Below are positions 13,961 through 19,049 of a stretch of DNA of 24,210 nt, piece by piece. A program made the translations under genes and the position numbers. Origin of the DNA: a virus; IMG/VR virus record IMGVR_UViG_3300042879_004171, positions 1 to 24,210 of that record. One strand, given 5' to 3'. The notes beneath the pieces are model-generated. The model saw only the letters and a program-made list of their open reading frames with translations. It was not told the origin of the DNA and did not search any database. Position 1 is the first letter of the stretch. The number at the start of each line of letters is the position of its first letter.

Positions 13961-14358
13961 TTGGCACCTGCCTTGCGCGACTTCCGCGCAGTCGGCACAA
14001 GCCGGAAGCCCAAGGACTTGGCGTCGCGTTCGAGGCAGCGAAGGTCGCGCGCGCGGGCCTCTTCCTCTTCCTGCTTTGCAGCGAGGTCGCGCATGGCCTT
14101 CACGGCAGCCGCGTCGAGCTTGAAGGCCTTCGCAGCCGCTTCGGCCTCGCGGCTGGTGAGGCGCGCCAGGCGGTACCGCATGCCGATGTGCCGGCTGAGC
14201 GTCAGGGCGAAGACGCCCTTCTCGGTGCGGAAGAAGGCCTGCTTCGAACAAATGCCAGCGCGGGTGGCGCGCGGAATGATCAGCGTGCCCTGCAGTTCAG
14301 CGCCGGGCCAAAGGTCGGCGAAGCGCAGGGTGTCGGCGTAGTTCGGGTCGGTGCTCAT
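13957..14358 (-). CDS. Hypothetical early protein with coiled-coil C-terminus
   Basis: This gene encodes 133 residues, with GGAG before the ATG and an ATGA overlap with the antirepressor gene. The N-terminal part (YADTLRFADLWPGAELQGTLIIPRATRAGICSKQAFF) is mixed; residues about 68-110 are a charged helix with an EEEEARARDL run; the C-terminus is basic (RKSRKAGAK). It follows the antirepressor directly and may be co-regulated with it. The family is not recognised. Confidence 0.6.
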   Translation of the reverse strand: MSTDPNYADTLRFADLWPGAELQGTLIIPRATRAGICSKQAFFRTEKGVFALTLSRHIGMRYRLARLTSREAEAAAKAFKLDAAAVKAMRDLAAKQEEEEARARDLRCLERDAKSLGFRLVPTARKSRKAGAK

Positions 14359-15131
14359 GCGGCGTGCTCCATGGCAGTGGCCGGCTCGCGGGCGCCCGGC
14401 ATCTGCTGGGCGATGGCGGTGAGGCCTTTGGGGGTGATGCGCACCTGGCTGCGGATGCGTTCGATCGGTTCGCCGTTGATGCCGGTGGCGCGGACGGTGG
14501 TGGCCTTGTGTTCAAGCTGGCCGGCCTGCACGCGGTGCTGGTAGCCCAGCCAGTCGCGGGCGCCATGGCGGCGGTAGATCCAGGTGTTGAGGTGCAGCCA
14601 GTCGAACAGGGCCGTCGGGCGCACGCAGAGGTGCTTGGCAGCGTCGGTGATGCACAGGCTGCCCCTGGCGGTGGCGATGCGGTCGAGCGCGGCGGCCTTG
14701 GGCTCCAGCACTGCGACGGTGGCGCGGGCTTCCGCAAGCTCCGTCTCGGCGTCCAGGATCATCTGTGCCAGCTGGGCGCGCGGGATGCGGGCGAGGTCCA
14801 GCTTCGGCGCCTTCGCCCGGCGCTCGCATTCGAGGAAGTACTCGCGCGCCTCAAAGCCGCGCTCGGTGCCGGACATCATGGCGATGTGCTTGGCAGCGTC
14901 GACGGTGAGCGCGAAGTCAGTGCGCGGCCGGCCGCCGCGGGGGTTTTCCCCCTGCTGGGGGGAAACCTCGATGAAGTCGCGGCCGCTGCGCAGGCGGGCG
15001 CGCTCGACTTGGGCGCGGAACCAGTCGCTGAAGTCCTTGGCAACTTCGAGGAAGCCGTGCAGCTGGCGAGCGTCTACGGTGTCGACGGTGGTGTCGCCGA
15101 TGGCACCAGCGGTAATGGCAAGCGCGGTCAT
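14355..15131 (-). CDS. Phage antirepressor (AntA/AntB-type with KilAC-like C-terminus)
   Basis: This gene encodes 258 residues. Residues about 19-105 match the AntA/AntB domain: VDARQLHGFLEVAKDFSDWFRAQV, a DFIEVSPQQGENPRGGRP loop, then DFALTVDAAKHIAMMSGTERG and the REYFLECERRA helix. Residues about 145-245 match the KilAC/ANT DNA-binding domain (ARGSLCITDAAKHL, FDWLHLNTWIYRR, ITPKGLTAIAQ). Such proteins interfere with the prophage repressor and promote lytic growth. The ATG at 15131 is in an ATGA overlap with GAGGTGA upstream; the longer frame to 15194 is not used. A strong hairpin lies inside the gene at 14941-14968. Confidence 0.85.
   Translation of the reverse strand: MTALAITAGAIGDTTVDTVDARQLHGFLEVAKDFSDWFRAQVERARLRSGRDFIEVSPQQGENPRGGRPRTDFALTVDAAKHIAMMSGTERGFEAREYFLECERRAKAPKLDLARIPRAQLAQMILDAETELAEARATVAVLEPKAAALDRIATARGSLCITDAAKHLCVRPTALFDWLHLNTWIYRRHGARDWLGYQHRVQAGQLEHKATTVRATGINGEPIERIRSQVRITPKGLTAIAQQMPGAREPATAMEHAA
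14941..14968 (-). repeat. Strong hairpin inside the antirepressor mRNA
   Basis: On the + strand GTTTTCCCCC (14943-14952) and GGGGGGAAAC (14957-14966) are complementary except for one wobble, extended by flanking G-C and G-T pairs, around a 4-base loop. It covers codons about 55-64 of the antirepressor. It could slow ribosomes or polymerase, or serve as a regulatory RNA target. It also coincides with a glycine/proline-rich protein loop, so it may be incidental. Confidence 0.4.
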
Positions 15132-15559
15132 GCGGTCACCTCGGTCGGGTCGAAGGGGCGGGTGTGGCGCGGGGCCTGAATGCGCAGCCAGCACATGGCG
15201 TGCAACGTGAAGTTGCGCGGCAGCTCGAAGTAGGTGTCGCCGATGTGCAGCTCATCGGTCAGCGCGTTGGGGCGGCGCACGGCGGCGAGGTCGCCCATGT
15301 GCTGCAGCAGCAGGCGGGTACCGGCGATGACGCGGTCGAGGTTGACGGTGTGCTGCTCGACGGTGACTTCGATGCCGGCGCTGTCGCGGTGCACGCGGAT
15401 GCTTAGGCGGCCGGCGCGGTTGCCGATGTGCAGGCCCACCTGGCCGGCGTAGCGGTCGCGCAGCACCGCCTGGTGCAAGGGGTCGATGCCGTAGAAGGTG
15501 TGGCCGTCCTGCGTCCAGCCGCATTCGTAGGCGGGCGTGTTGTGGGCAAGGGTGTTCAT
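15128..15559 (-). CDS. Hypothetical early protein
   Basis: This gene encodes 143 residues. The sequence is largely beta-rich (TFYGIDPLHQAVLRDRYAGQVGLHIGNRAGRLSIRV, then IEVTVEQHTVNLDRVIAGTRLLLQHM), with a C-terminal FELPRNFTLHAMCWLRI segment. Its ATG carries AGGTGG upstream within the CAGGTGGCGGCATGA junction and its stop overlaps the antirepressor start, so the two are translated together. The function is unknown. Confidence 0.6.
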   Translation of the reverse strand: MNTLAHNTPAYECGWTQDGHTFYGIDPLHQAVLRDRYAGQVGLHIGNRAGRLSIRVHRDSAGIEVTVEQHTVNLDRVIAGTRLLLQHMGDLAAVRRPNALTDELHIGDTYFELPRNFTLHAMCWLRIQAPRHTRPFDPTEVTA

Positions 15560-15777
15560 GCCGCCACCTGCACGCCGCGCAGGCGGATCCAGTCGAGCGC
15601 GATGCGCTGCAGGTCTTCGGGGCCTTTGTTGCCCAGGATGGCCAGCGCCATCGTGTCGCCTTTGCCTTCAAGCCGGCCGATGAGGTGGCCGCTTTCGGCG
15701 CCGCCGATGGGGGTGCCGGCGGGGCTGTTGGTTTCCAGCAGGCGCTGGGCCAGTGCGTCGAGGTCGGCCGGGCTCAT
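15556..15777 (-). CDS. Small hypothetical early protein
   Basis: This gene encodes 73 residues. GAGG lies 8 bases before the ATG, which overlaps the stop of the first operon gene. The sequence begins with a helix (PADLDALAQRLLETN), has a glycine-rich loop (GTPIGGAESGHLIG), and ends in a helix followed by RLRGVQVAA. No family is recognised. It is supported by its position in the overlap chain. Confidence 0.6.
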   Translation of the reverse strand: MSPADLDALAQRLLETNSPAGTPIGGAESGHLIGRLEGKGDTMALAILGNKGPEDLQRIALDWIRLRGVQVAA

Positions 15778-16142
15778 GCCGCGGTCCTCGGGCTGTAGCC
15801 GGCGGCCATGCGGGTCAGGGCGCCGGTGACCTTGCTGCGGATCTCGCCCACCGGCATGGCGTTGCTGCTGCAGCTGACGTGCGCGAGCGGTGCCTGTTCG
15901 CCGGCCAGCAGGGCGTCGAGCTGTGGGTTGGCGTGGGCGTAGACCGGGAGCAGCTGCGCGATGTGGCGCGGCGCGATCAGCGGCTCAAGGCCGGCGCGAG
16001 TGCGCTCGACGTTGGCGAGGTTGATCTGGGTGCTTAGGTCGGCCAGGGCATCGGCCGGGCGACGCTCGGTGCTGCGGAAGGCGATGGTGCCCACGACGGC
16101 GGCAAAGCCGGTCTGCGGGCCGTTGCTGATGGCTGCGTGCAT
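15774..16142 (-). CDS. First gene of the leftward early operon, unknown function
   Basis: This gene encodes 122 residues, with GGGAG 7 bases before the ATG and about 40 bases downstream of the predicted PL -10 element. The protein is alanine-rich and mostly helical (FAAVVGTIAFRSTERRPADALADLSTQINLANVERTRAGLEPLIAPRHIAQLLPVY is the helical span, residues about 13-68), with a C-terminal SCSSNAMPVGEIRSKVTGALTRM segment. The first PL gene in lambdoid phages often encodes an antiterminator or an early inhibitor. Nothing in this sequence identifies either, and no arginine-rich N-like motif is present. Confidence 0.6.
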   Translation of the reverse strand: MHAAISNGPQTGFAAVVGTIAFRSTERRPADALADLSTQINLANVERTRAGLEPLIAPRHIAQLLPVYAHANPQLDALLAGEQAPLAHVSCSSNAMPVGEIRSKVTGALTRMAAGYSPRTAA

Positions 16143-16145
16143 GGT

Positions 16146-16181
16146 GCTCTCCCTGGCCGCGGGGTGCGGCGTGGGGAGAGC
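16146..16181 (-). repeat. Nested inverted repeats in the PL leader
   Basis: GCTCTCCC (16146-16153) pairs with GGGAGAGC (16174-16181). Inside them GCCGC (16156-16160) pairs with GCGGC (16166-16170). The inner arm is within any PL transcript. The outer right arm overlaps the predicted -10, so the full structure forms in RNA only if transcription starts further upstream than I predict. Confidence 0.4.
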
Positions 16182-16208
16182 CTACGGAATCCCGTTTGTT
16201 CCTGTCAA
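16179..16208 (-). promoter_or_regulatory. PL promoter of the leftward early operon
   Basis: On the - strand a perfect TTGACA (16203-16208) is followed by an 18-base spacer and TAGGCT (16179-16184). Operator copies lie at 16184-16195, overlapping the -10 edge, and at 16208-16219, touching the -35. The 30-base arrangement is nearly the same as the PR promoter at 17613-17641. This is the layout expected for repression by CI. Confidence 0.7.
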
Positions 16209-16219
16209 CGGGTTTCCGT
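16184..16219. promoter_or_regulatory. OL operators: two ACGG-N4-CCGT sites
   Basis: ACGGAATCCCGT (16184-16195) and ACGGGTTTCCGT (16208-16219) share the dyad ACGG-N4-CCGT with the right operators. Their centres are 24 bp apart. They bracket the PL spacer and -35. Binding by the CI-like and Cro-like proteins is inferred from placement. Confidence 0.7.
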
Positions 16220-16230
16220 AATTCGCCCGT

Positions 16231-16256
16231 AAAAAGTGGCCCGCTCGCGGCGGGCC
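16231..16256 (-). terminator. Intrinsic terminator of the repressor/DUF4124 transcript
   Basis: GGCCCGC and GCGGGCC form a 7-bp stem with a 5-base loop. On the - strand it is followed by AC and five T residues. It lies 6 bases after the DUF4124 stop codon and just before PL, so it insulates the immunity transcript from the early operon. Confidence 0.8.
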
Positions 16257-16262
16257 TTGGCT

Positions 16263-16856
16263 TCAGCTGTTGGGCGGTGGCTCTTTGCTGGCGGCTTCTT
16301 GGGCCCGTGCTTCACGCTCGCGATCCTCAGCTTCGAATCTTTCCTGAAGTTCCTGCTTCCGCCGCAGCGCGTCGTCCTCGCACCGCATGCGGGCTTGATT
16401 GAACAGGGCATCTGCCGAGGAGCGTTCGGTGGCGATGGCGGTTTCCAGGGAGCCAAGCTGTGATCGCATGCCAGACTCCCAGGCGGCACCAGCCAGATTG
16501 TTGTTGGCGTAGCGCATCTGGTTCTCGATGCGGGCTTTGTCGGCCTCAAGCTGTCGAATCCGTTGCTCAGCGCCGCTGTACGCGCTGCTGCTGGCGGCGT
16601 TTATGCAGCGCCGAGTGGCTTCATCGGCCCGCGTGAGTTCCACGTTCCGGGTCATCGCGGTGCGCGCGTCGGGCTGAGCGCTCACTTCCTGCGAGGGTGT
16701 GTCGGCCTTGATCTGGCGAGCTTCGATGGTTGCTGACTCGTCCGCGCAGGGCATCTGCTGGTAGACGGTTCGGCCGCCGGCGCCCTTGCACTTGTAGACG
16801 GTCTGCGCGTGGCTGGCTGCCGGGATCATCAAGAGCAACAGTAAGAGGGCGCGCAT
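16263..16856 (-). CDS. Secreted DUF4124-domain protein with long coiled coil (cargo)
   Basis: This gene encodes 197 residues. Residues 1-18 are a signal peptide (MRALLLLLLMIPAASHA, cleavage before Q). A DUF4124 core follows (TVYKCKGAGGRTVYQQMPC, residues about 20-38), a small domain of unknown function common in secreted gammaproteobacterial proteins. Residues about 85-190 are a charged coiled coil rich in Glu, Arg and Ala. The ATG at 16856 is chosen for the signal peptide and the GGAG 6 bases upstream. It lies 21 bases after the repressor stop and ends at a terminator, so it is probably co-transcribed with the repressor and expressed in lysogens. That is the pattern of lysogenic-conversion genes. 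Confidence 0.8.
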   Translation of the reverse strand: MRALLLLLLMIPAASHAQTVYKCKGAGGRTVYQQMPCADESATIEARQIKADTPSQEVSAQPDARTAMTRNVELTRADEATRRCINAASSSAYSGAEQRIRQLEADKARIENQMRYANNNLAGAAWESGMRSQLGSLETAIATERSSADALFNQARMRCEDDALRRKQELQERFEAEDREREARAQEAASKEPPPNS

Positions 16857-16877
16857 ACAAGTCTCCGGGACCAAGGG

Positions 16878-17576
16878 CTACAAAAAAGTGGGCGTCCAAA
16901 CCGCGCGGCCGATGATTTCAAGCTCGTCAGCGGCCACGTCGATGGGTGCGAACATCGGCGAGGGGTTGTCAGAACGAAGGCGAACCCGACCACCGGGCAG
17001 CCGGTCCAGGCGCTTCAAGTACGACTCGCCGTTTACCACAACCGCGTACACGCGGCCACTCTGGATGGTGGTCTGGCTGGTGTCGATCACCACCGGGCTT
17101 CGATGCTGGATTGTTGGCTCCATGCTGTCGCCCTGAGCGCGAAACACGAAGTGCGTCTCCGGCCGCCACCCCTGAGCCTTGATGAAGTCGCTGCGAAAGG
17201 CCATGCCGGTTTCGCGAAGCTCGGCAGCGTTGGGATCGGGGCCGCCGTGGCCGGCCGAAAGGTGCAGTTCGATCCGCTGGAGAGTGACGTACTGCTCCGG
17301 GTCGAGGTCATCGTTCGAATCCCAAGCTCTGATCGGCGTGAGCCCGTAGGGCGCTGGCCGATCTTCTGCGACGCGGGATGCCTTGCCTGTCTCCAGGAAC
17401 TCAGGCGTCGTCTTCAGCGCAGCGGCGATGCGGTGAAGGGCGGGCGTGGACTTCGTGCGGCCGTTCTCGAGGTCCATGAGCGTGCTGTAGGCGATGCCTG
17501 TCTGCTTGGCTAGGGCCGCAGCAGAGATGCGTAGAGTCTGGCGAGTTGCGCGGATGCGGGAGCCGATGGTTTCCAT
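16878..17576 (-). CDS. CI-like phage repressor with S24 self-cleavage domain
   Basis: This gene encodes 232 residues. Residues about 5-60 are a Cro/CI helix-turn-helix (ISAAALAKQTGIAYSTLMDLENGRT). Residues about 105-230 are a LexA/CI-type S24 domain with Ser151 (GDSMEPT) and Lys188 (YLKRL) as the catalytic pair. A108-G109 (HLSAGHGG) is a plausible cleavage site about 42 residues before the Ser. It should repress PL and PR in the lysogen and be inactivated after SOS induction through RecA. The ATG at 17576 is the first credible start; longer frames run through the operators. No ribosome-binding site precedes it and the predicted start of transcription is at or next to the ATG, so the mRNA may be leaderless. 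Confidence 0.92.
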   Translation of the reverse strand: METIGSRIRATRQTLRISAAALAKQTGIAYSTLMDLENGRTKSTPALHRIAAALKTTPEFLETGKASRVAEDRPAPYGLTPIRAWDSNDDLDPEQYVTLQRIELHLSAGHGGPDPNAAELRETGMAFRSDFIKAQGWRPETHFVFRAQGDSMEPTIQHRSPVVIDTSQTTIQSGRVYAVVVNGESYLKRLDRLPGGRVRLRSDNPSPMFAPIDVAADELEIIGRAVWTPTFL

Positions 17577-17583
17577 GCGCGGA

Positions 17584-17612
17584 TGTTTACGGAGTTCCGG
17601 TACGGATTGCCG
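17584..17612 (-). promoter_or_regulatory. Possible PRM-type promoter for the repressor
   Basis: On the - strand TAAACA (17584-17589) could be a -10, with a poor -35 (CGGCAA, 17607-17612) 17 bases upstream. Transcription would begin at or next to the repressor ATG. A weak -35 is normal for a maintenance promoter activated by CI bound at the middle operator. This is inference from spacing. Confidence 0.35.
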
Positions 17613-17635
17613 TTGACAGGCGAACGGGATTCCGT
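17589..17635. promoter_or_regulatory. OR operators: three ACGG-N4-CCGT sites
   Basis: The sites are ACGGAGTTCCGG (17589-17600, last base off consensus), ACGGATTGCCGT (17602-17613) and ACGGGATTCCGT (17624-17635). The first overlaps the predicted repressor promoter, the second abuts the PR -35, and the third overlaps the PR spacer and -10 edge. This matches the roles of lambda OR3, OR2 and OR1. The degenerate first site would be the weakest for CI, as expected for autoregulation. Confidence 0.75.
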
Positions 17636-17641
17636 AGATCA
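17613..17641 (+). promoter_or_regulatory. PR promoter of the rightward early operon
   Basis: TTGACA lies at 17613-17618, with a 16-17 base spacer to a -10 near TAGATC/AGATCA (17635-17641). The -10 is weak, the -35 perfect. The predicted start is near 17648, so the ATG at 17641 would be outside the message and the ATG at 17650 almost leaderless. Confidence 0.6.
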
Positions 17642-17649
17642 TGCGGCGC

Positions 17650-17880
17650 ATGAGCGAATGGTCTGAGCGAATCTGCCGCATCGAGGCGTCCGGGGTGACC
17701 CTGACGGAACTCGCCGAGCGCATCGGCGTGCCCGTCTCTACGCTTGGCGACATCAAGACGGGGCGCAGCAAGCAGCCGCGCGGAATGACCGCGGTGAAGC
17801 TGTATGAGCTCGCAGCGAATCTTGGCGATCCCGAGCAGCCCGCCACCTCCGCCAGCCCGGCCAAGCAGAGGGCGGCGTGA
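17650..17880 (+). CDS. Cro-like HTH repressor
   Basis: This gene encodes 76 residues from the ATG at 17650 (79 from the ATG at 17641, which overlaps the predicted -10). Residues about 14-35 (VTLTELAERIGVPVSTLGDIKTG) are a helix-turn-helix of the Cro/CI class, followed by a helix (GMTAVKLYELAANLG). The C-terminal tail is flexible and ends QRAA. It is the first gene from PR, divergent from the CI-like repressor, which is the standard place for Cro. It should bind the same operators and favour lytic growth. The last codons lie in a 19-bp sequence repeated at 18325. Confidence 0.8.
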   Translation: MSEWSERICRIEASGVTLTELAERIGVPVSTLGDIKTGRSKQPRGMTAVKLYELAANLGDPEQPATSASPAKQRAA

Positions 17881-17884
17881 GATG
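17866..17884 (+). repeat. 19-bp direct repeat, copy 1 (gene junction)
   Basis: CAGAGGGCGGCGTGAGATG contains a ribosome-binding site, the Cro stop TGA and the next ATG. The identical 19-mer occurs at 18325-18343, 459 bases later, with weaker similarity extending about 25 bases upstream. Confidence 0.8.
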
Positions 17885-18088
17885 TGCGAAGCCCAGCGCC
17901 AGACCCAACTGAACATCCTGCGGCTGCGCGCCAGCGTGCTGCGCCTGCAGGCGGAGGCGCCTAGCGCTGCATGGCGGCGCGAGCTTCTGCTGGCAAGGTC
18001 CAGCCAGCTATCTCTGCATGCAGACAGGCTCGAAGGTCTTCCCAGCTCAGTGAGCGCACCTGCGCAGGGAGCCAGTGATGCTTGTTGA
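17882..18088 (+). CDS. Small helical protein downstream of Cro
   Basis: This gene encodes 68 residues, with AGAGGG about 9 bases before the ATG and a 1-base gap from the Cro stop. Residues about 5-55 are arginine/leucine-rich helix (QRQTQLNILRLRASVLRLQAEAPSAAWRRELLLARSSQLSLHADRLEGL). Codon third positions are GC-rich up to about 17960 and less so afterwards, where an antisense gene overlaps. The 3' part may therefore be constrained by, or belong only to, the antisense gene. The function is unknown. Confidence 0.5.
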   Translation: MCEAQRQTQLNILRLRASVLRLQAEAPSAAWRRELLLARSSQLSLHADRLEGLPSSVSAPAQGASDAC

Positions 18089-18239
18089 TCAGGTAGTGCT
18101 CGATGGCTTCGCGCCCGAGCAATCCAGCGGGAACGGCACCGCTCTCTTCCAGGTAGTCCCCAAAGCACTCGGTGATGAAGTTCTGCTCGGCCTGGGTGAT
18201 GTGGAGCAGGTAGTTCTGGCGCAGCAAGCCAACGTTCAT
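17961..18239 (-). CDS. Antisense small gene within the rightward operon
   Basis: This gene encodes 92 residues. GGAG lies 7 bases before the ATG, and a TATGCT -10-like element about 40 bases upstream could drive it. The sequence (LLRQNYLLHITQAEQNFITECFGDYLEESGAVP, then REAIEHYLINKHHWLPAQVRSLSWEDLRACLHAEIAGWTLP) is varied and protein-like, with an HHWLPxQVR...WEDL...GWTLP block that I believe recurs in prophage proteins of unknown function. It overlaps the 3' end of the + strand gene at 17882-18088 tail to tail. Third-position GC is lower than in flanking genes. It looks like an inserted cargo gene; its role is unknown. Confidence 0.6.
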   Translation of the reverse strand: MNVGLLRQNYLLHITQAEQNFITECFGDYLEESGAVPAGLLGREAIEHYLINKHHWLPAQVRSLSWEDLRACLHAEIAGWTLPAEARAAMQR

Positions 18240-18324
18240 GGGGGTCTCCGGTATGTGGACTGAGTCGCACCACGAAGCATACCGCGAGGCCTCCGCCACC
18301 ACCCCCGCGCCCAGCGCGGCCGAA

Positions 18325-18343
18325 CAGAGGGCGGCGTGAGATG
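18325..18343 (+). repeat. 19-bp direct repeat, copy 2 (gene junction)
   Basis: This copy is identical to 17866-17884. Here too it supplies a ribosome-binding site, a stop (TGA 18337-18339) and the next ATG (18341). The codons before it (from an in-frame ATG at 18253) spell a short tail ending AAEQRAA, echoing the Cro C-terminus (PAKQRAA). This suggests a duplicated gene end. Confidence 0.8.
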
Positions 18344-18745
18344 GCAGACGATCTGAGTTGCGTTGATGGCGCGCAGCGGCGCGCTGAGCTTGGCGCTTTG
18401 CTGCGCGACGTGTTCGGCTCGGCCGACCCATGGCGTGCGCTGCGAGAGGCGGCCGAGGCCGAACTGGCCGCGCATGTGGCTGAGTTCGGCGAGGAAGAGG
18501 CGTTTGCGCGGTACTCGCTGCTTCTCGAAGGCCGCGCGCGCGACATCGCATCGGCGGTGATGGCCACCTCCGCCTGGGTCGACCCTGACCAGCGCTTGGC
18601 GTTTCTGCTCAGCCTGCTCGCTGATGCACGCGTGGCGGCAGCTGCAGTTCTGCCTCCACAGCGCGTAGCTGTGCGATCGCTGCTTGAGCGGCTTCTTCCG
18701 GGGTCATGTAGCTCATGTCCCGGCTCTGAAGGATCGCGCACGTGA
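18341..18745 (+). CDS. Hypothetical rightward early protein
   Basis: This gene encodes 134 residues, with the AGAGGG ribosome-binding site supplied by the 19-bp repeat. The sequence is alanine-rich and helical (GAQRRAELGALLRDVFGSADPWRALREAAEAELAAHVAEFGEEEAFARYSLLLEGRARDIASAVMA, residues about 10-75), continuing through DQRLAFLLSLLADARVAAAAV, with a Ser/Cys-rich end. The last 137 bases are antisense to the gene at 18609-18809, and the C-terminal residues from about 105 look less protein-like. The family is not recognised. Confidence 0.6.
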   Translation: MADDLSCVDGAQRRAELGALLRDVFGSADPWRALREAAEAELAAHVAEFGEEEAFARYSLLLEGRARDIASAVMATSAWVDPDQRLAFLLSLLADARVAAAAVLPPQRVAVRSLLERLLPGSCSSCPGSEGSRT

Positions 18746-18809
18746 GCTGCAGTGCGTACTCGTGCCGCGTCGGCCTGGACTGCTTCTCGACCACTGTCGG
18801 GTTTGCCAT
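18609..18809 (-). CDS. Second antisense small gene within the rightward operon
   Basis: This gene encodes 66 residues. A GGAGGG lies 4-5 bases before the ATG, one of the best ribosome-binding sites in the window. The sequence is MANPTVVEKQSRP, then a helical segment (HEYALQLTCAILQSRDMSYMTPEEAAQAAIAQLRAVEAEL). It overlaps the end of the + strand gene tail to tail. A TACGCT element about 42 bases upstream of the ATG resembles the -10 candidate of the other antisense gene. The function is unknown. Confidence 0.55.
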   Translation of the reverse strand: MANPTVVEKQSRPTRHEYALQLTCAILQSRDMSYMTPEEAAQAAIAQLRAVEAELQLPPRVHQRAG

Positions 18810-19049
18810 GGCGCCCTCCGCTGGGCTGGTTGGTGTGGAAACCCCAGCGTATCAGCGGCAGGGCGCCGCCTTGTCCCGCCCCTCCCTGCAACGCAGTTCC
18901 GCCCTTGCCCTGCGCAAGCGCGCTGCGACCCCCTGCGCGGTGCGCTTGGGGGAGGGGTGGGGCTTCGTCGTTGTGGGCAGTGTCCATGCCCTTCTTTGTG
19001 CCTGCATGAGCCTGTCCGACGCTATCCGACAGGTTCGGAGTGCGTCGGA
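18746..19049 (+). other. Leader region before the CII-like gene
   Basis: This stretch has no convincing + strand gene; an open frame from 18742 to 19053 overlaps the CII-like start but lacks a ribosome-binding site and reads as low-quality protein. It holds the start region of the antisense gene (to 18809), a GC-rich hairpin at 18929-18952 (CCCCC-T-GCGC paired with GCGC-TT-GGGGG) without a T-run, and the hairpin at 19015-19049. It could be a transcription control region for the replication genes. Confidence 0.4.
19015..19049 (+). promoter_or_regulatory. Hairpin or operator covering the start of the CII-like gene
   Basis: TCCGACGCTATCCGA (19015-19029) and TCGGAGTGCGTCGGA (19035-19049) are complementary at 13 of 15 positions around CAGGT. 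The repeat ends on the base before the ATG at 19050 and includes the ribosome-binding GGAG. In RNA it would hide the ribosome-binding site. As DNA it contains four TCCGA half-sites. Confidence 0.6.

Noticed and set aside
16857-16874. Longer start for the DUF4124 gene at 16874
   Set aside because: It would put six residues before a complete signal peptide and would lose the well-placed GGAG used by the ATG at 16856.
17577-17864. N-terminal extension of the CI-like repressor to 17864
   Set aside because: It would read through PR, all three right operators and most of the Cro gene; the HTH domain begins normally at the ATG at 17576.
17587-18987. 466-residue - strand open frame
   Set aside because: It runs through the operators, the Cro gene and both antisense genes in another frame and lacks a ribosome-binding site.
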